Origin: Christensenella sp036660175
GTDB lineage: Bacteria > Bacillota > Clostridia > Christensenellales > Christensenellaceae
Direction: 5' to 3'
Length of the DNA: 47,159 nucleotides
Assembly: GCA_036660175.1 (NCBI GenBank)
Contig: JAVXBD010000003.1
Coordinates: forward strand, 1-47,159
Shown in pieces: positions 16,202 through 23,625 of this stretch. Numbering within the stretch: position 1 is the first letter of the stretch; each line of letters starts with the position of its first letter. Made by a program: the position numbers and the translations under genes. The notes under the pieces were generated by a model that saw only the letters and a program-made list of their open reading frames with translations, did no database searches and was not told the DNA's origin.

Positions 16202-17854
16202 CTAATATCGATTGTTGTTGTTGCCGCTGCCGTTGCCATAGCTCTTGTTGCTGTTGTTGTTGCCGCTACCATTGCCATAGCTTTTGTTGCTGTTGCCCGA
16301 ATTATAGCCCTCTTTTTCCCAAATTCGGAACCATTCATGAAGCCTTGCCAAAAATTCTTCGTTTGTTTGCGTTCTGACAATCATGCTGATTAGCTGCTCT
16401 GTAACTTCTGTAGTATTTCCGCCAGAGGATAACGCTTTGCGCAATGCCCAAGTCCCTTCAAGTTCTTTTTGGGACAGCAGCAAATCCTCACGGCGTGTAC
16501 CCGATTTTGCAAGATCAACCGCTGGGAAGATACGTTTCTCTGAAAGTTTACGGTCAAGATGAATCTCCATATTGCCCGTGCCTTTGAATTCTTCATAGAT
16601 AATTTCATCCATGCGAGAGCCTGTTTCTATGAGGGCAGTCGCAATGATGGTAAGAGAGCCGCCATGTTCTATGTTTCGTGCTGCGCCAAAAAACCGTTTG
16701 GGCTTGTATAGCGATGCTGGGTCAAGACCACCAGACAGAGTTCTGCCTGAGGGCGGAACAATCAGGTTATAGGCACGTCCCAGACGTGTTAGGCTATCTA
16801 ACAAGATGACAACATCTTTGCCATGTTCCACCAATCTTTTTGCACGCTCAATCACCATATCGGCAACACGTGCGTGGTTTTCGGGACGCTCGTCAAAGGT
16901 AGAGTATACAACATCACCAGCAATGGAACGCTGCATATCCGTTACTTCCTCAGGACGCTCATCAATCAGCAATACAAGAAGCTCTACTTCTGGATAATTG
17001 GTGGTAATGCTGTTTGCAATCTTTTTTAAAAGAATGGTTTTGCCTGCCTTGGGCGGTGCAACAATTAGACCACGCTGCCCTTTTCCGATGGGTGAGATTA
17101 AATCAATCATGCGGATTGCCAAATCTCTGGAGGCTCTCACATTTTCAAGTGTAAATCTTTCCTCTGGATAAATCGGCGTCAATTCTTCAAAGGGACGTCT
17201 GCGTATGCAGTTTTCTACAGGCTCGCCATTGACGGTTTCGATGTATAAAAGTGCAAGCAGCCGCTCGCCATCTTTAGATGGACGGGTTTTCCCGTATACT
17301 TCATCGCCAGTTTTTAAATTAAACTTACGAATTTGTGCCTGCGATACATAAACGTCTTTTGCACCAGGCAGATAATTCTCGCTACGCAAAAATCCATAAC
17401 CTTCGGTATGAACTTCAAGGATTCCATGTGCATCTTTGCATTCTCCAGTGTTTAGGATTTCATTCACCGCATCGTTGTTTGGAACATACTCAATAATCCT
17501 GCGGCGACGTGAATTTTCTTCCTCTGAAGTATTATCAAAGTCAGACATATCAATGACTTCATCTTTATATTCATCATTGGGCTGTTCGTCGGTATCAATC
17601 TCATCTTCAATGATTTGAGGCGGTGCAGTGTGCGGCTTTTTTGTACGCACTGGTTTTTCGGGTGCATAGGTTTGAAACAAATCAAATGCAGGCTCTTCAA
17701 CCAACGTTTCTTTGGGTTCGCTCTCTTGCTCAAGTGCAATTAAATTTTCCAATAATTCTGCCTTTTTATACTTGGTGGGGGATTTTACCCCTGCAAGTTT
17801 TGCAATCTCTCTTAAGTCTGCAAGGCTTTTTGTTTTTAGTAAACTAATGTCCAC
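16202..17854 (-). CDS. rho: Transcription termination factor Rho
   Basis: About 550 residues. RNA-dependent hexameric ATPase that ends transcription. Domains in order: N-terminal SAP-like domain (LLKTKSLADLREIAKLAGV), an acidic, probably disordered linker (about residues 45-120), the CSD/OB RNA-binding domain (GILEVHTEGYGFLR), and the ATPase with Walker A PPKAGKTILLKK (about 267), Walker B VVILLDSLTRLGRAYN (about 348), and the SGGLDPASLYKPKRFFGAAR region. It ends in an Asn/Gly/Ser-rich tail of about 30 residues. The frame is open from a TTG at 17863, but AAAGGAG sits nine bases before a GTG at 17854, which is taken as the start. A long leader precedes it. Confidence 0.95.
   Translation of the reverse strand: MDISLLKTKSLADLREIAKLAGVKSPTKYKKAELLENLIALEQESEPKETLVEEPAFDLFQTYAPEKPVRTKKPHTAPPQIIEDEIDTDEQPNDEYKDEVIDMSDFDNTSEEENSRRRRIIEYVPNNDAVNEILNTGECKDAHGILEVHTEGYGFLRSENYLPGAKDVYVSQAQIRKFNLKTGDEVYGKTRPSKDGERLLALLYIETVNGEPVENCIRRRPFEELTPIYPEERFTLENVRASRDLAIRMIDLISPIGKGQRGLIVAPPKAGKTILLKKIANSITTNYPEVELLVLLIDERPEEVTDMQRSIAGDVVYSTFDERPENHARVADMVIERAKRLVEHGKDVVILLDSLTRLGRAYNLIVPPSGRTLSGGLDPASLYKPKRFFGAARNIEHGGSLTIIATALIETGSRMDEIIYEEFKGTGNMEIHLDRKLSEKRIFPAVDLAKSGTRREDLLLSQKELEGTWALRKALSSGGNTTEVTEQLISMIVRTQTNEEFLARLHEWFRIWEKEGYNSGNSNKSYGNGSGNNNSNKSYGNGSGNNNNRY
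16214..16291 (-). repeat. Two exact 13-residue tandem repeats in the Rho tail
   Basis: The codons for SNKSYGNGSGNNN occur twice back to back (two 39-bp units), making the low-complexity end of Rho. In DNA this appears as a GTT/GCC-rich repetitive stretch, near-identical between copies. It is in frame and coding, so it is not an intergenic repeat. Confidence 0.85.
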
Positions 17855-17863
17855 AAAATACAA

Positions 17864-18299
17864 CTCCTTTGTATGTTAAAATTTTTATAAATTTGGAAAC
17901 ATAGAAAAACAGGAATCAACCTGTATGGTTTTGACTGGTTTATGGTATCAATATCATCAAATTTTTCAGCATATCGTAAAAGATGATAAGTTATGCAAGT
18001 AAATCATCTATGAAAACATCATAAAAAGCATTTTAAAATCATGATAAGAATGTTCAGCTTATATAAAAAATGGTTTGTTGACATTATTTATATTGTTTGC
18101 TTTTCCTATGAGAATCGTATCATATGTTGTTCGCATGAAACTATTTAAAGTAAGGATAGCTGTATGACTTCTGTATGTACTCCCAATTCTTTTTAAATAA
18201 ATAATTAACAGGACAATTTGTCTGATTTTTTACAAATCGGAGATATTCTAAAATAAATGAATAAAATATCCTGCCCCATAAAGTCCTTGGATACTTTCT
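17864..18299 (-). other. Long untranslated leader of rho
   Basis: From the promoter at 18300-18328 to the GTG start the rho transcript would carry about 440 bases without a convincing gene. Close to the gene, a small stem ACAGG/CCTGT (17909-17924) followed by TTTTCT on the minus strand could act as a weak attenuator. An AT-rich GACAATTTGTC palindrome lies near 18212. Rho genes in other bacteria are autoregulated through leader attenuation; whether this happens here is inference. Confidence 0.45.
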
Positions 18300-18328
18300 A
18301 TTATGCAAAAAATTACAGCAATTGTCAA
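18300..18328 (-). promoter_or_regulatory. Promoter upstream of rho
   Basis: On the minus strand TTGACA (18323-18328), a 17-base spacer, CATAAT (18300-18305), giving a start near 18293. The stretch 18329-18465, between it and the DUF1846 stop codon, is AT-rich and shows nothing else clear. Confidence 0.65.
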
Positions 18329-18465
18329 TAATTTTTACAATATTATTACTAAAAAATGAATATTGTTACTATTATATACCGGTTTAATACTGCATAAACA
18401 ATTATTTTGTCATTTTATCCATAAAAGTAACAGAAATTGTTTGAACTATCGTCCGTCATCACTTT

Positions 18466-19950
18466 TTATACGTAATACAAATCTTTAGATGGATAGGCCG
18501 CCTCGCATGTCAGGTTGATGTTCAATTTTTTTAATACGGATTCGTCTGCCTGTGTAAGCATACAAGTGGAATGCACCTCGCATCCAGAAAGCTCTTCCAG
18601 CTTTGACATAGCAAGCTCGGCAGTAGGGTTCATTGCTGCACTGATAGAAAGTGCAATCAGTACATCTTCAATATTTAGTATGGGATCGATTTCTTTTAAA
18701 GCCTTGCTTTTGAGCCTGAGAATAGGTTCTAAAACAATGGGAGAAATCAGTTTGATTTCATCAGAAATATTGGCAAGACGCTTGACGGCATTCAGCACAA
18801 GACTAGAAACGGAGTTCATTAACGCTGTTGTTTTTCCTGTGATGATACTACCGTCTGCAAGCAGGATTGCCGCAGATGGAACAGCTGTCTTTTTTGATTT
18901 TTCGATGGCAGGCTCAACCACCACTCTGTCGGTGGGTTCAAGCTCCAATTGCTTCATCAGCATTAAGTTTTTCTGCAAAGATTGTGCAGAAGCAATGCCT
19001 TTTTTAAAGTCGCATTCGGCATTATAATAACGTCGAATAACCTCTTGGCACGCTGCCTGTCTGCATACATCGTCGTCTGTAATGGCATATCCAGCCATAT
19101 TCACACCCATATCGGTAGGAGATTGATAAATATCATTTTGCCCAGTGATTTTTGCAAGTATGGTTTTGACAATGGGAAAAGCGTCAATATCACGGTTGTA
19201 GTTCACAGCGGTTTTACCATATGCTTCCAAATGAAAAGGATCAATCATATTGACATCGTTTAAATCTGAAGTTGCTGCCTCATATGCCATATTAACAGGG
19301 TGCTTAAGCGGAAGATTCCAAATAGGAAAGGTTTCAAACTTTGCATAACCTGACTTAATGCCTTGCTTATACTCGTGATATAGCTGCGAAAGGCAGGTTG
19401 CAAGTTTGCCGCTTCCAGGCCCTGGTGCAGTAATCACCACCAGTGGTTTCGTAGTTTTGATATACGGATTCATGCCATATCCCTCATCGCTGACAATCAA
19501 TTCGATTTCGCTGGGATACCCTTTTGTGTGCTTGTGTATATAAGTATTAAGCCCACGACGCTCAAGCTTTTTTTGAAAGACATCTGCGGAGTGCTGCTCG
19601 GTGTATTGCGTGATGACTACGCTGTTTACAATCAATCCCATACCACGAAGATTGTCAATCAATCGTAGCACATCAAGGTCATAGGTGATGCCAATGTCAG
19701 CTCTGATTTTGTTTTTTTCAATATCTGCCGCATTGATACAAAAAATGATTTCTGCTTGGTCTTTTAACCGCTGCAAAAGCTTTGCTTTGCCGTTCATATC
19801 AAATCCAGGCAGTACACGGGCGGCATGATAATCGTCAAACAGCTTTCCGCCAAATTCAAGATACAACTTTCCTTTGAAGTGTTCGATTCTTTCCAGTATT
19901 TTTTCTGTTTGTTTTTCGATGTACAAATCATTATCAAAACCGATTTTCAT
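18466..19950 (-). CDS. DUF1846 domain-containing protein
   Basis: 494 residues. The opening KIGFDNDLYIEKQTEKILER followed by LYLEFGGKLFDDYHAARVLPG is the signature of DUF1846 (PF08903), a conserved cytoplasmic family found mainly in Firmicutes. APGPGSGKLATCLSQLYHE (about residues 174-192) looks like a nucleotide-binding P-loop variant, and the C-terminal half is a ThiI/uridine-kinase-like alpha/beta region. No biochemical role is firmly known. CAAGGAG lies a few bases before the ATG. It stands alone between a terminator upstream and the long rho leader downstream. Confidence 0.9.
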   Translation of the reverse strand: MKIGFDNDLYIEKQTEKILERIEHFKGKLYLEFGGKLFDDYHAARVLPGFDMNGKAKLLQRLKDQAEIIFCINAADIEKNKIRADIGITYDLDVLRLIDNLRGMGLIVNSVVITQYTEQHSADVFQKKLERRGLNTYIHKHTKGYPSEIELIVSDEGYGMNPYIKTTKPLVVITAPGPGSGKLATCLSQLYHEYKQGIKSGYAKFETFPIWNLPLKHPVNMAYEAATSDLNDVNMIDPFHLEAYGKTAVNYNRDIDAFPIVKTILAKITGQNDIYQSPTDMGVNMAGYAITDDDVCRQAACQEVIRRYYNAECDFKKGIASAQSLQKNLMLMKQLELEPTDRVVVEPAIEKSKKTAVPSAAILLADGSIITGKTTALMNSVSSLVLNAVKRLANISDEIKLISPIVLEPILRLKSKALKEIDPILNIEDVLIALSISAAMNPTAELAMSKLEELSGCEVHSTCMLTQADESVLKKLNINLTCEAAYPSKDLYYV

Positions 19951-19992
19951 TACCTACTCCTTGGGGATTATTTGTTTAGTATGTTCTTCAAA

Positions 19993-20040
19993 CAAAAATG
20001 AACCACCTTCTCAAAAACATCAAAGGCGGTAAATTTTTTA
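19993..20040 (-). terminator. Terminator between the metallo-hydrolase and DUF1846 genes
   Basis: Minus-strand stem ACCGCCTT/AAGGTGGT (one G-U pair) with a loop of about 23 bases, followed by TCATTTTTG. On the plus strand the same stem is followed by TTTTTT, so it may act in both directions. Confidence 0.55.
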
Positions 20041-20057
20041 TGTTCTTATTTGTTTCT

Positions 20058-20723
20058 TTAACAATTGCTGCATTCCATCAGCATAATTCTGTTGCGCTTT
20101 TTAAGGTTGGCAACATTAATGTCAAAAACACCGCTTCCAAGATGAGCAATATCATACTCTTTTTTTCCAGCAAGTTTTAAAAACTCATGCACAGTGGCAA
20201 CGTCTAATTTTAATTCGGGCGTTAAAAAGTGCATAGGAATGGTGATATTTGGATCTAACTTATCCATAAACTCCAGCGCTTCTGCTGCATCAACAGTATA
20301 AACACCACCAACGGGTATCATCAAAATATCAATTTTTCCGATGGCATCAAAAAAGCTTTGGTCGGGCATACACCCTAAATCGCCAGCATGCAGAATGCGC
20401 ATACCGTCTACTTCTATTACAAACGCAATAACCTCTCCACGATCAGCGCCGTTGTGCTTATCATGATAAGTCTTGACGCCAGTGATTTTCAAACCGCAAA
20501 CTTCGTGGCTACCTGCTTGGTTGATAAACGTATAGCCGCTTGTAAGGCTGTCCAAATATGCCTGATTATAATGATCGTAATGATCATGTGTACACAATAC
20601 AATGTCGGCAGGCTGCTGAAGCGTTGGCAAACCGATTGTATCGTCATACACATCAATTGCTATTTTTACATTTTCTTTTGTAGTCAAATAAAAACATGAG
20701 TGTCCTATCCATTGAATTAACAT
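20058..20723 (-). CDS. MBL-fold metal-dependent hydrolase (UPF0173-like)
   Basis: 221 residues of the metallo-beta-lactamase fold. The zinc-binding motif reads CTHDHYDHY (about residues 45-53), with further ligands in YHDKHNG, AGDLG (about residues 115-119) and a C-terminal PMHF histidine. The N-terminus IQWIGHSCFYLTTKENVKIA is typical of the YtkL/UPF0173 group of small hydrolases whose substrates are unknown. It follows the DUF1934 gene by 17 bases on the same strand and is closed by a terminator. Confidence 0.87.
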   Translation of the reverse strand: MLIQWIGHSCFYLTTKENVKIAIDVYDDTIGLPTLQQPADIVLCTHDHYDHYNQAYLDSLTSGYTFINQAGSHEVCGLKITGVKTYHDKHNGADRGEVIAFVIEVDGMRILHAGDLGCMPDQSFFDAIGKIDILMIPVGGVYTVDAAEALEFMDKLDPNITIPMHFLTPELKLDVATVHEFLKLAGKKEYDIAHLGSGVFDINVANLKKRNRIMLMECSNC

Positions 20724-20740
20724 ATTCTTGTCCTCCTTTA

Positions 20741-21163
20741 TTAGTTCTTTAATCTATAGTTGATGTTGAGCTTGTTGACGGCTTTTTGGTCGCCAACTGT
20801 AATTACATATTCGAGGTCAATCTTTCCTTTTTCTTTTGAAAGAGTACTTGCGATTTGTGTGGGAAGAAGGCTTAACTGCATCATTCCAAAAGGTGTATCA
20901 TAAGCAGCCTCAAAAACACGGCTTTTTAGGAAGACAAATTCTGTTTCTAAACCGCCGACACGCTTTAACTGTACACGTTCGCCGTCGATTGTTAAGGTTG
21001 TACGTGTGTTTTCAATACCAGACATTTCGCTTTCGTCATATTCAATTGTATAAATACCGTTATCATACGTAAGCATTCCCTCTGTAAACAGTTCCATAGA
21101 ATCCTCATCGCCGTCTCCCATATGAGAGCCGTGTATGTTTACCAGTATGTTTTGTTTTTCCAT
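20741..21163 (-). CDS. DUF1934 (YwiB-like) calycin-fold protein
   Basis: 140 residues, mostly beta strands. EDSMELFTEGMLTYDNGIYTIEYDESEMSG and TTLTIDGERVQLKRVG are characteristic of DUF1934/YwiB, small beta-barrel proteins common in Firmicutes, often encoded near argS. Function unknown; a lipocalin-like ligand-binding role has been suggested from structure. First gene of a two-gene minus-strand unit, divergent from the zinc-ribbon gene. Confidence 0.83.
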   Translation of the reverse strand: MEKQNILVNIHGSHMGDGDEDSMELFTEGMLTYDNGIYTIEYDESEMSGIENTRTTLTIDGERVQLKRVGGLETEFVFLKSRVFEAAYDTPFGMMQLSLLPTQIASTLSKEKGKIDLEYVITVGDQKAVNKLNINYRLKN

Positions 21164-21311
21164 CGTATTTTCTCCATAAAATTATTGTTTCTTTTCTGCT
21201 TAATCCATCATAATTTGCTCAGAAAATTTATTCATTAGTTATTATACCACAAAAAACGGGTGGTTAAAAATATATTTTTTCGAAATATTTCGAATTATTT
21301 AAAAATATATG

Positions 21312-21340
21312 TTGTTTTATGGTAAATACTGTGTTAGAAT
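21312..21340 (+). promoter_or_regulatory. Promoter of the zinc-ribbon gene
   Basis: TTGTTT at 21312-21317, 17-base spacer, TAGAAT at 21335-21340. Predicted start near 21347, leaving a leader of about 100 bases with a hairpin. The remaining divergent gap from 21164 is AT-rich. Confidence 0.6.
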
Positions 21341-21383
21341 ACAATCAGTAAAAGAACCAATAATTAAAACTGACCTCTGAAAT

Positions 21384-21424
21384 TATTTGGGAGGAAAATT
21401 TTAACCGGTCTCTTTACCCAAATA
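21384..21424 (+). promoter_or_regulatory. Leader hairpin before the zinc-ribbon gene
   Basis: TATTTGGG (21384-21391) can pair with CCCAAATA (21417-21424), a perfect 8-bp stem around a 25-base loop that contains AAAATTTT. It ends seven bases before the AGGAGG ribosome binding site, so folding could affect translation. No known riboswitch class is recognised. Confidence 0.45.
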
Positions 21425-21445
21425 TATTTTAGGAGGATGTCAATA

Positions 21446-21619
21446 ATGGCAGACAAAACATTAATTTGTAAAGATTGTGGAAGTGAATTTTTATTCACAG
21501 AGGGCGAGCAGGAATTCTTTAAAGAAAAAGGGTTCGAAAACGAGCCTGTAAGATGCCCATCTTGCAGAAAATCAAGAAAACAACAAAGAAATAACTTCAG
21601 AAGAGGTTATGACGACTAA
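21446..21619 (+). CDS. Small zinc-ribbon protein (zf-trcl type)
   Basis: 57 residues. Two CxxC pairs, CKDCGSEF and CPSCRKSRK, with TEGEQEFFKEKGF between them, are the pattern of the probable zinc-ribbon family PF13451. Such proteins are highly expressed small proteins of unknown role in Clostridia and related bacteria. The C-terminal SRKQQRNNFRRGYDD is basic, which suggests nucleic acid contact. The start at 21446 follows a perfect AGGAGG by nine bases; the in-frame ATG at 21437 is directly on that site and is rejected. Own promoter and terminator make it a single-gene unit. Confidence 0.88.
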   Translation: MADKTLICKDCGSEFLFTEGEQEFFKEKGFENEPVRCPSCRKSRKQQRNNFRRGYDD

Positions 21620-21635
21620 ATCGTTGTAAATATTG

Positions 21636-21665
21636 AGGCCGTTCAGAAATGGACGGTCTTTTTTT
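21636..21665 (+). terminator. Terminator of the zinc-ribbon gene
   Basis: GGCCGTTC (21636-21643) pairs with GGACGGTC (21650-21657), two G-U pairs, six-base loop, followed directly by eight Ts. Confidence 0.85.
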
Positions 21666-21709
21666 GCGCTAAAACATTGGCTATGCCAGTGGTACAAGAG
21701 CTTTGGCGT

Positions 21710-21868
21710 GGCAAAAAAATCCTCCGTTTGATAAAATGAAATCGGTCTGTCAACCAATAAAAAAAATCAAATGGAGGATTTTAATATGTTACAAGATACA
21801 AATCGCTTAGTCGGTGATAGTTTGTGTTTCCAAGTTAAAATGGGCATTGCGTTTATTGCATCAATGAA
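21710..21868 (+). mobile_element. Possible insertion-sequence end remnant with a truncated leading ORF
   Basis: AAAATCCTCCGTTTGA (ending at 21731) and TCAAATGGAGGATTTT (21767-21782) form an inverted repeat matching at 15 of 16 positions around a 35-base loop. The right arm contains a GGAGG that sits properly before an ATG at 21786; the ORF from there (MLQDTNRLVGDSLCFQVKMG..) runs to 21932, its last third only antisense to the VOC gene. A terminal repeat that folds over a transposase ribosome binding site is known from several IS elements. No second end or transposase motif was found, so this is tentative. Confidence 0.35.
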
Positions 21869-22240
21869 TTATTCGCTTAGACCTTCGGGCAGAATTTCAA
21901 TCCAATATCCATCGGGATCTTCAATAAAATAAATACCCATTTCATCATTTACAAAAACAACACAGCCCATGTCTGTATGCCGTTTTAGCGCACCTGAATA
22001 GTCATCTGTTGCAAATGCAAAATGAAATTCGTTATCGCCTAAATTATATAAGCCTGTTGTTTTGCGCAGCCATGTAAGTTCCAAACGATAAGCGGTGGAG
22101 CGGTCACTTAAATAGACAATGATATAATCCTCATCTTCTAAACGTCTGGTTTCCTCTAAATCAAGTGCTTTCGCATAAAAATCCAAAGATTTATCAAGTT
22201 CGGAAACATTTATATTATTATGCACCATTCTAAAATTCAT
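21869..22240 (-). CDS. VOC/glyoxalase-I-like protein (lactoylglutathione lyase type)
   Basis: 123 residues forming two beta-alpha-beta-beta-beta modules. The likely metal ligands of glyoxalase I are all in place: His7 (MVHNNINVSELDKSLDFYAK), Glu in YRLELTW, His in EFHFAFATDD, and Glu in GYWIEILPE. The family detoxifies methylglyoxal via the glutathione or another thiol adduct. It begins one base before the end of serS on the same strand, so it is the last gene of a serS operon. Substrate in a Clostridium-type cell is not certain. Confidence 0.82.
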   Translation of the reverse strand: MNFRMVHNNINVSELDKSLDFYAKALDLEETRRLEDEDYIIVYLSDRSTAYRLELTWLRKTTGLYNLGDNEFHFAFATDDYSGALKRHTDMGCVVFVNDEMGIYFIEDPDGYWIEILPEGLSE

Positions 22241-23515
22241 CTATTTAATTCCTTTGATATAGTCACGTCCAATATACATACGCAAAGCATCTGGAATTTT
22301 GATGCTACCGTCTGCCTGCTGATAATTTTCCATAATGGCTGCAACGGTACGCCCTACGGCAAGTCCACTGCCATTTAAGGTATGTACAAAATTTACTTTG
22401 CCATCATGGTCACGGTATCTGATGTTGGCACGTCTTGCCTGAAAATCTTCATAATTTGAGCAGGAAGAAATCTCTACATAGCGGTTATAGCTAGGCATCC
22501 ATACTTCTATGTCATATGTTTTTGCCGCCGAAAAGCCCAAATCTCCGCCGCATAAAAGCACCACACGATAAGGTAGCTTTAAAAGCTGCAAAATGCTTTC
22601 GGCATCTGCAAGCAGCAGTTCTAACTCGTCATAAGAATTTTCGGGTTCTACAAACTTGACCAATTCAACTTTATTAAACTGATGCTGACGAATCAGCCCT
22701 TTGGTATCTCTGCCAGCACTTCCTGCCTCTGCCCGAAAGCACGGACTGTAAGCGACGTGATAAATCGGCAGTACTGCTTCATCTAAAATCTGCTCACGAT
22801 ACATATTGGTGACAGGGACTTCTGCGGTTGGAATCAAATAATAATCGGTGTTTTCGATTTTATACATATCTTCTGCAAATTTTGGTAGCTGTCCTGTGCC
22901 TTTCATTGCTTTTTCGTTTGCCACAAAAGGCGGCATAACTTCAATATATCCATGCTGTTCGGTATGCGTATTCAGCATAAAATTCATAACAATACGCTCT
23001 AATCTTGCACCCAATCCAAGATAGAAGGTAAATCTTGTACCTGTAACACGTGCGGCTGTTTCTGCGTCTAAAATGCCTAAATCTTTGCCTAAATCCCAAT
23101 GGGGCTTCGGCTCAAAATCAAACTTTGTAGGCTTCATAAACTCCCGTACTAATACATTATCAGAGTCATCGTTTCCGGCAGGAACGCTGTCGTCTGGTCG
23201 GTTTGGGATTCCCATTAAATACGCTTCAAGCTGTTCGTTTAATGTGAGCAACTTTGCATCATATTCCTTGATGTTGTTTGAAAGCTCTTTCATTTCGCTC
23301 ATCAAATCCTGCACATCATTGCCTTCTTTTTTTAGATGCGGAATTTCTTTGGAAACTTTGTTTCTGCGTGCCTTTAGCTCTTCTACTTTGGTAAGCAGCG
23401 CACGTTTTTGTTCGTCCAGTTCTACGACACGTTCGATGTTTGTCGGCTTTCCACGCTTTTTCAGCGCATTTGCAATGGTAATGACATTGTCACGTATCAC
23501 TCTTAAGTCTAACAT
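22241..23515 (-). CDS. serS: Serine--tRNA ligase
   Basis: 424 residues, usual length. Charges tRNA-Ser (and tRNA-Sec). N-terminal coiled-coil arm (residues about 30-100, ELKARRNKVSKEIPHLKKEG), class-II motif 2 FRAEAGSAGRDTKGLIRQHQ, and motif 3 NGSGLAVGRTVAAIMENYQ. The frame extends to 23569, but the ATG at 23515 gives the standard MLDLRVIRDN start with AAAGGAAG five bases before. Located 110 bases after argS; no T-box leader was recognised in the gap. The VOC gene follows without a gap. Confidence 0.96.
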   Translation of the reverse strand: MLDLRVIRDNVITIANALKKRGKPTNIERVVELDEQKRALLTKVEELKARRNKVSKEIPHLKKEGNDVQDLMSEMKELSNNIKEYDAKLLTLNEQLEAYLMGIPNRPDDSVPAGNDDSDNVLVREFMKPTKFDFEPKPHWDLGKDLGILDAETAARVTGTRFTFYLGLGARLERIVMNFMLNTHTEQHGYIEVMPPFVANEKAMKGTGQLPKFAEDMYKIENTDYYLIPTAEVPVTNMYREQILDEAVLPIYHVAYSPCFRAEAGSAGRDTKGLIRQHQFNKVELVKFVEPENSYDELELLLADAESILQLLKLPYRVVLLCGGDLGFSAAKTYDIEVWMPSYNRYVEISSCSNYEDFQARRANIRYRDHDGKVNFVHTLNGSGLAVGRTVAAIMENYQQADGSIKIPDALRMYIGRDYIKGIK

Positions 23516-23625
23516 AGTTCTTCCTTTCAGCATACTTTGCCAATTTTCTAAAGAAAAGAGAACCAGCAAAGGAAATCATATTCTAATATCTTTGATTTGG
23601 CACAGACATAAGCACAGCAAACAGC

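Noticed and set aside
16214..16291. Regular short repeats that look like a mini CRISPR or microsatellite
   Set aside because: They are in-frame codons of the Rho tail and contain no spacers.
23516..23625. T-box riboswitch upstream of serS (also looked for before argS and leuS)
   Set aside because: No T-box consensus (TGGNACCGCG-type) or suitable terminator was found in these leaders.
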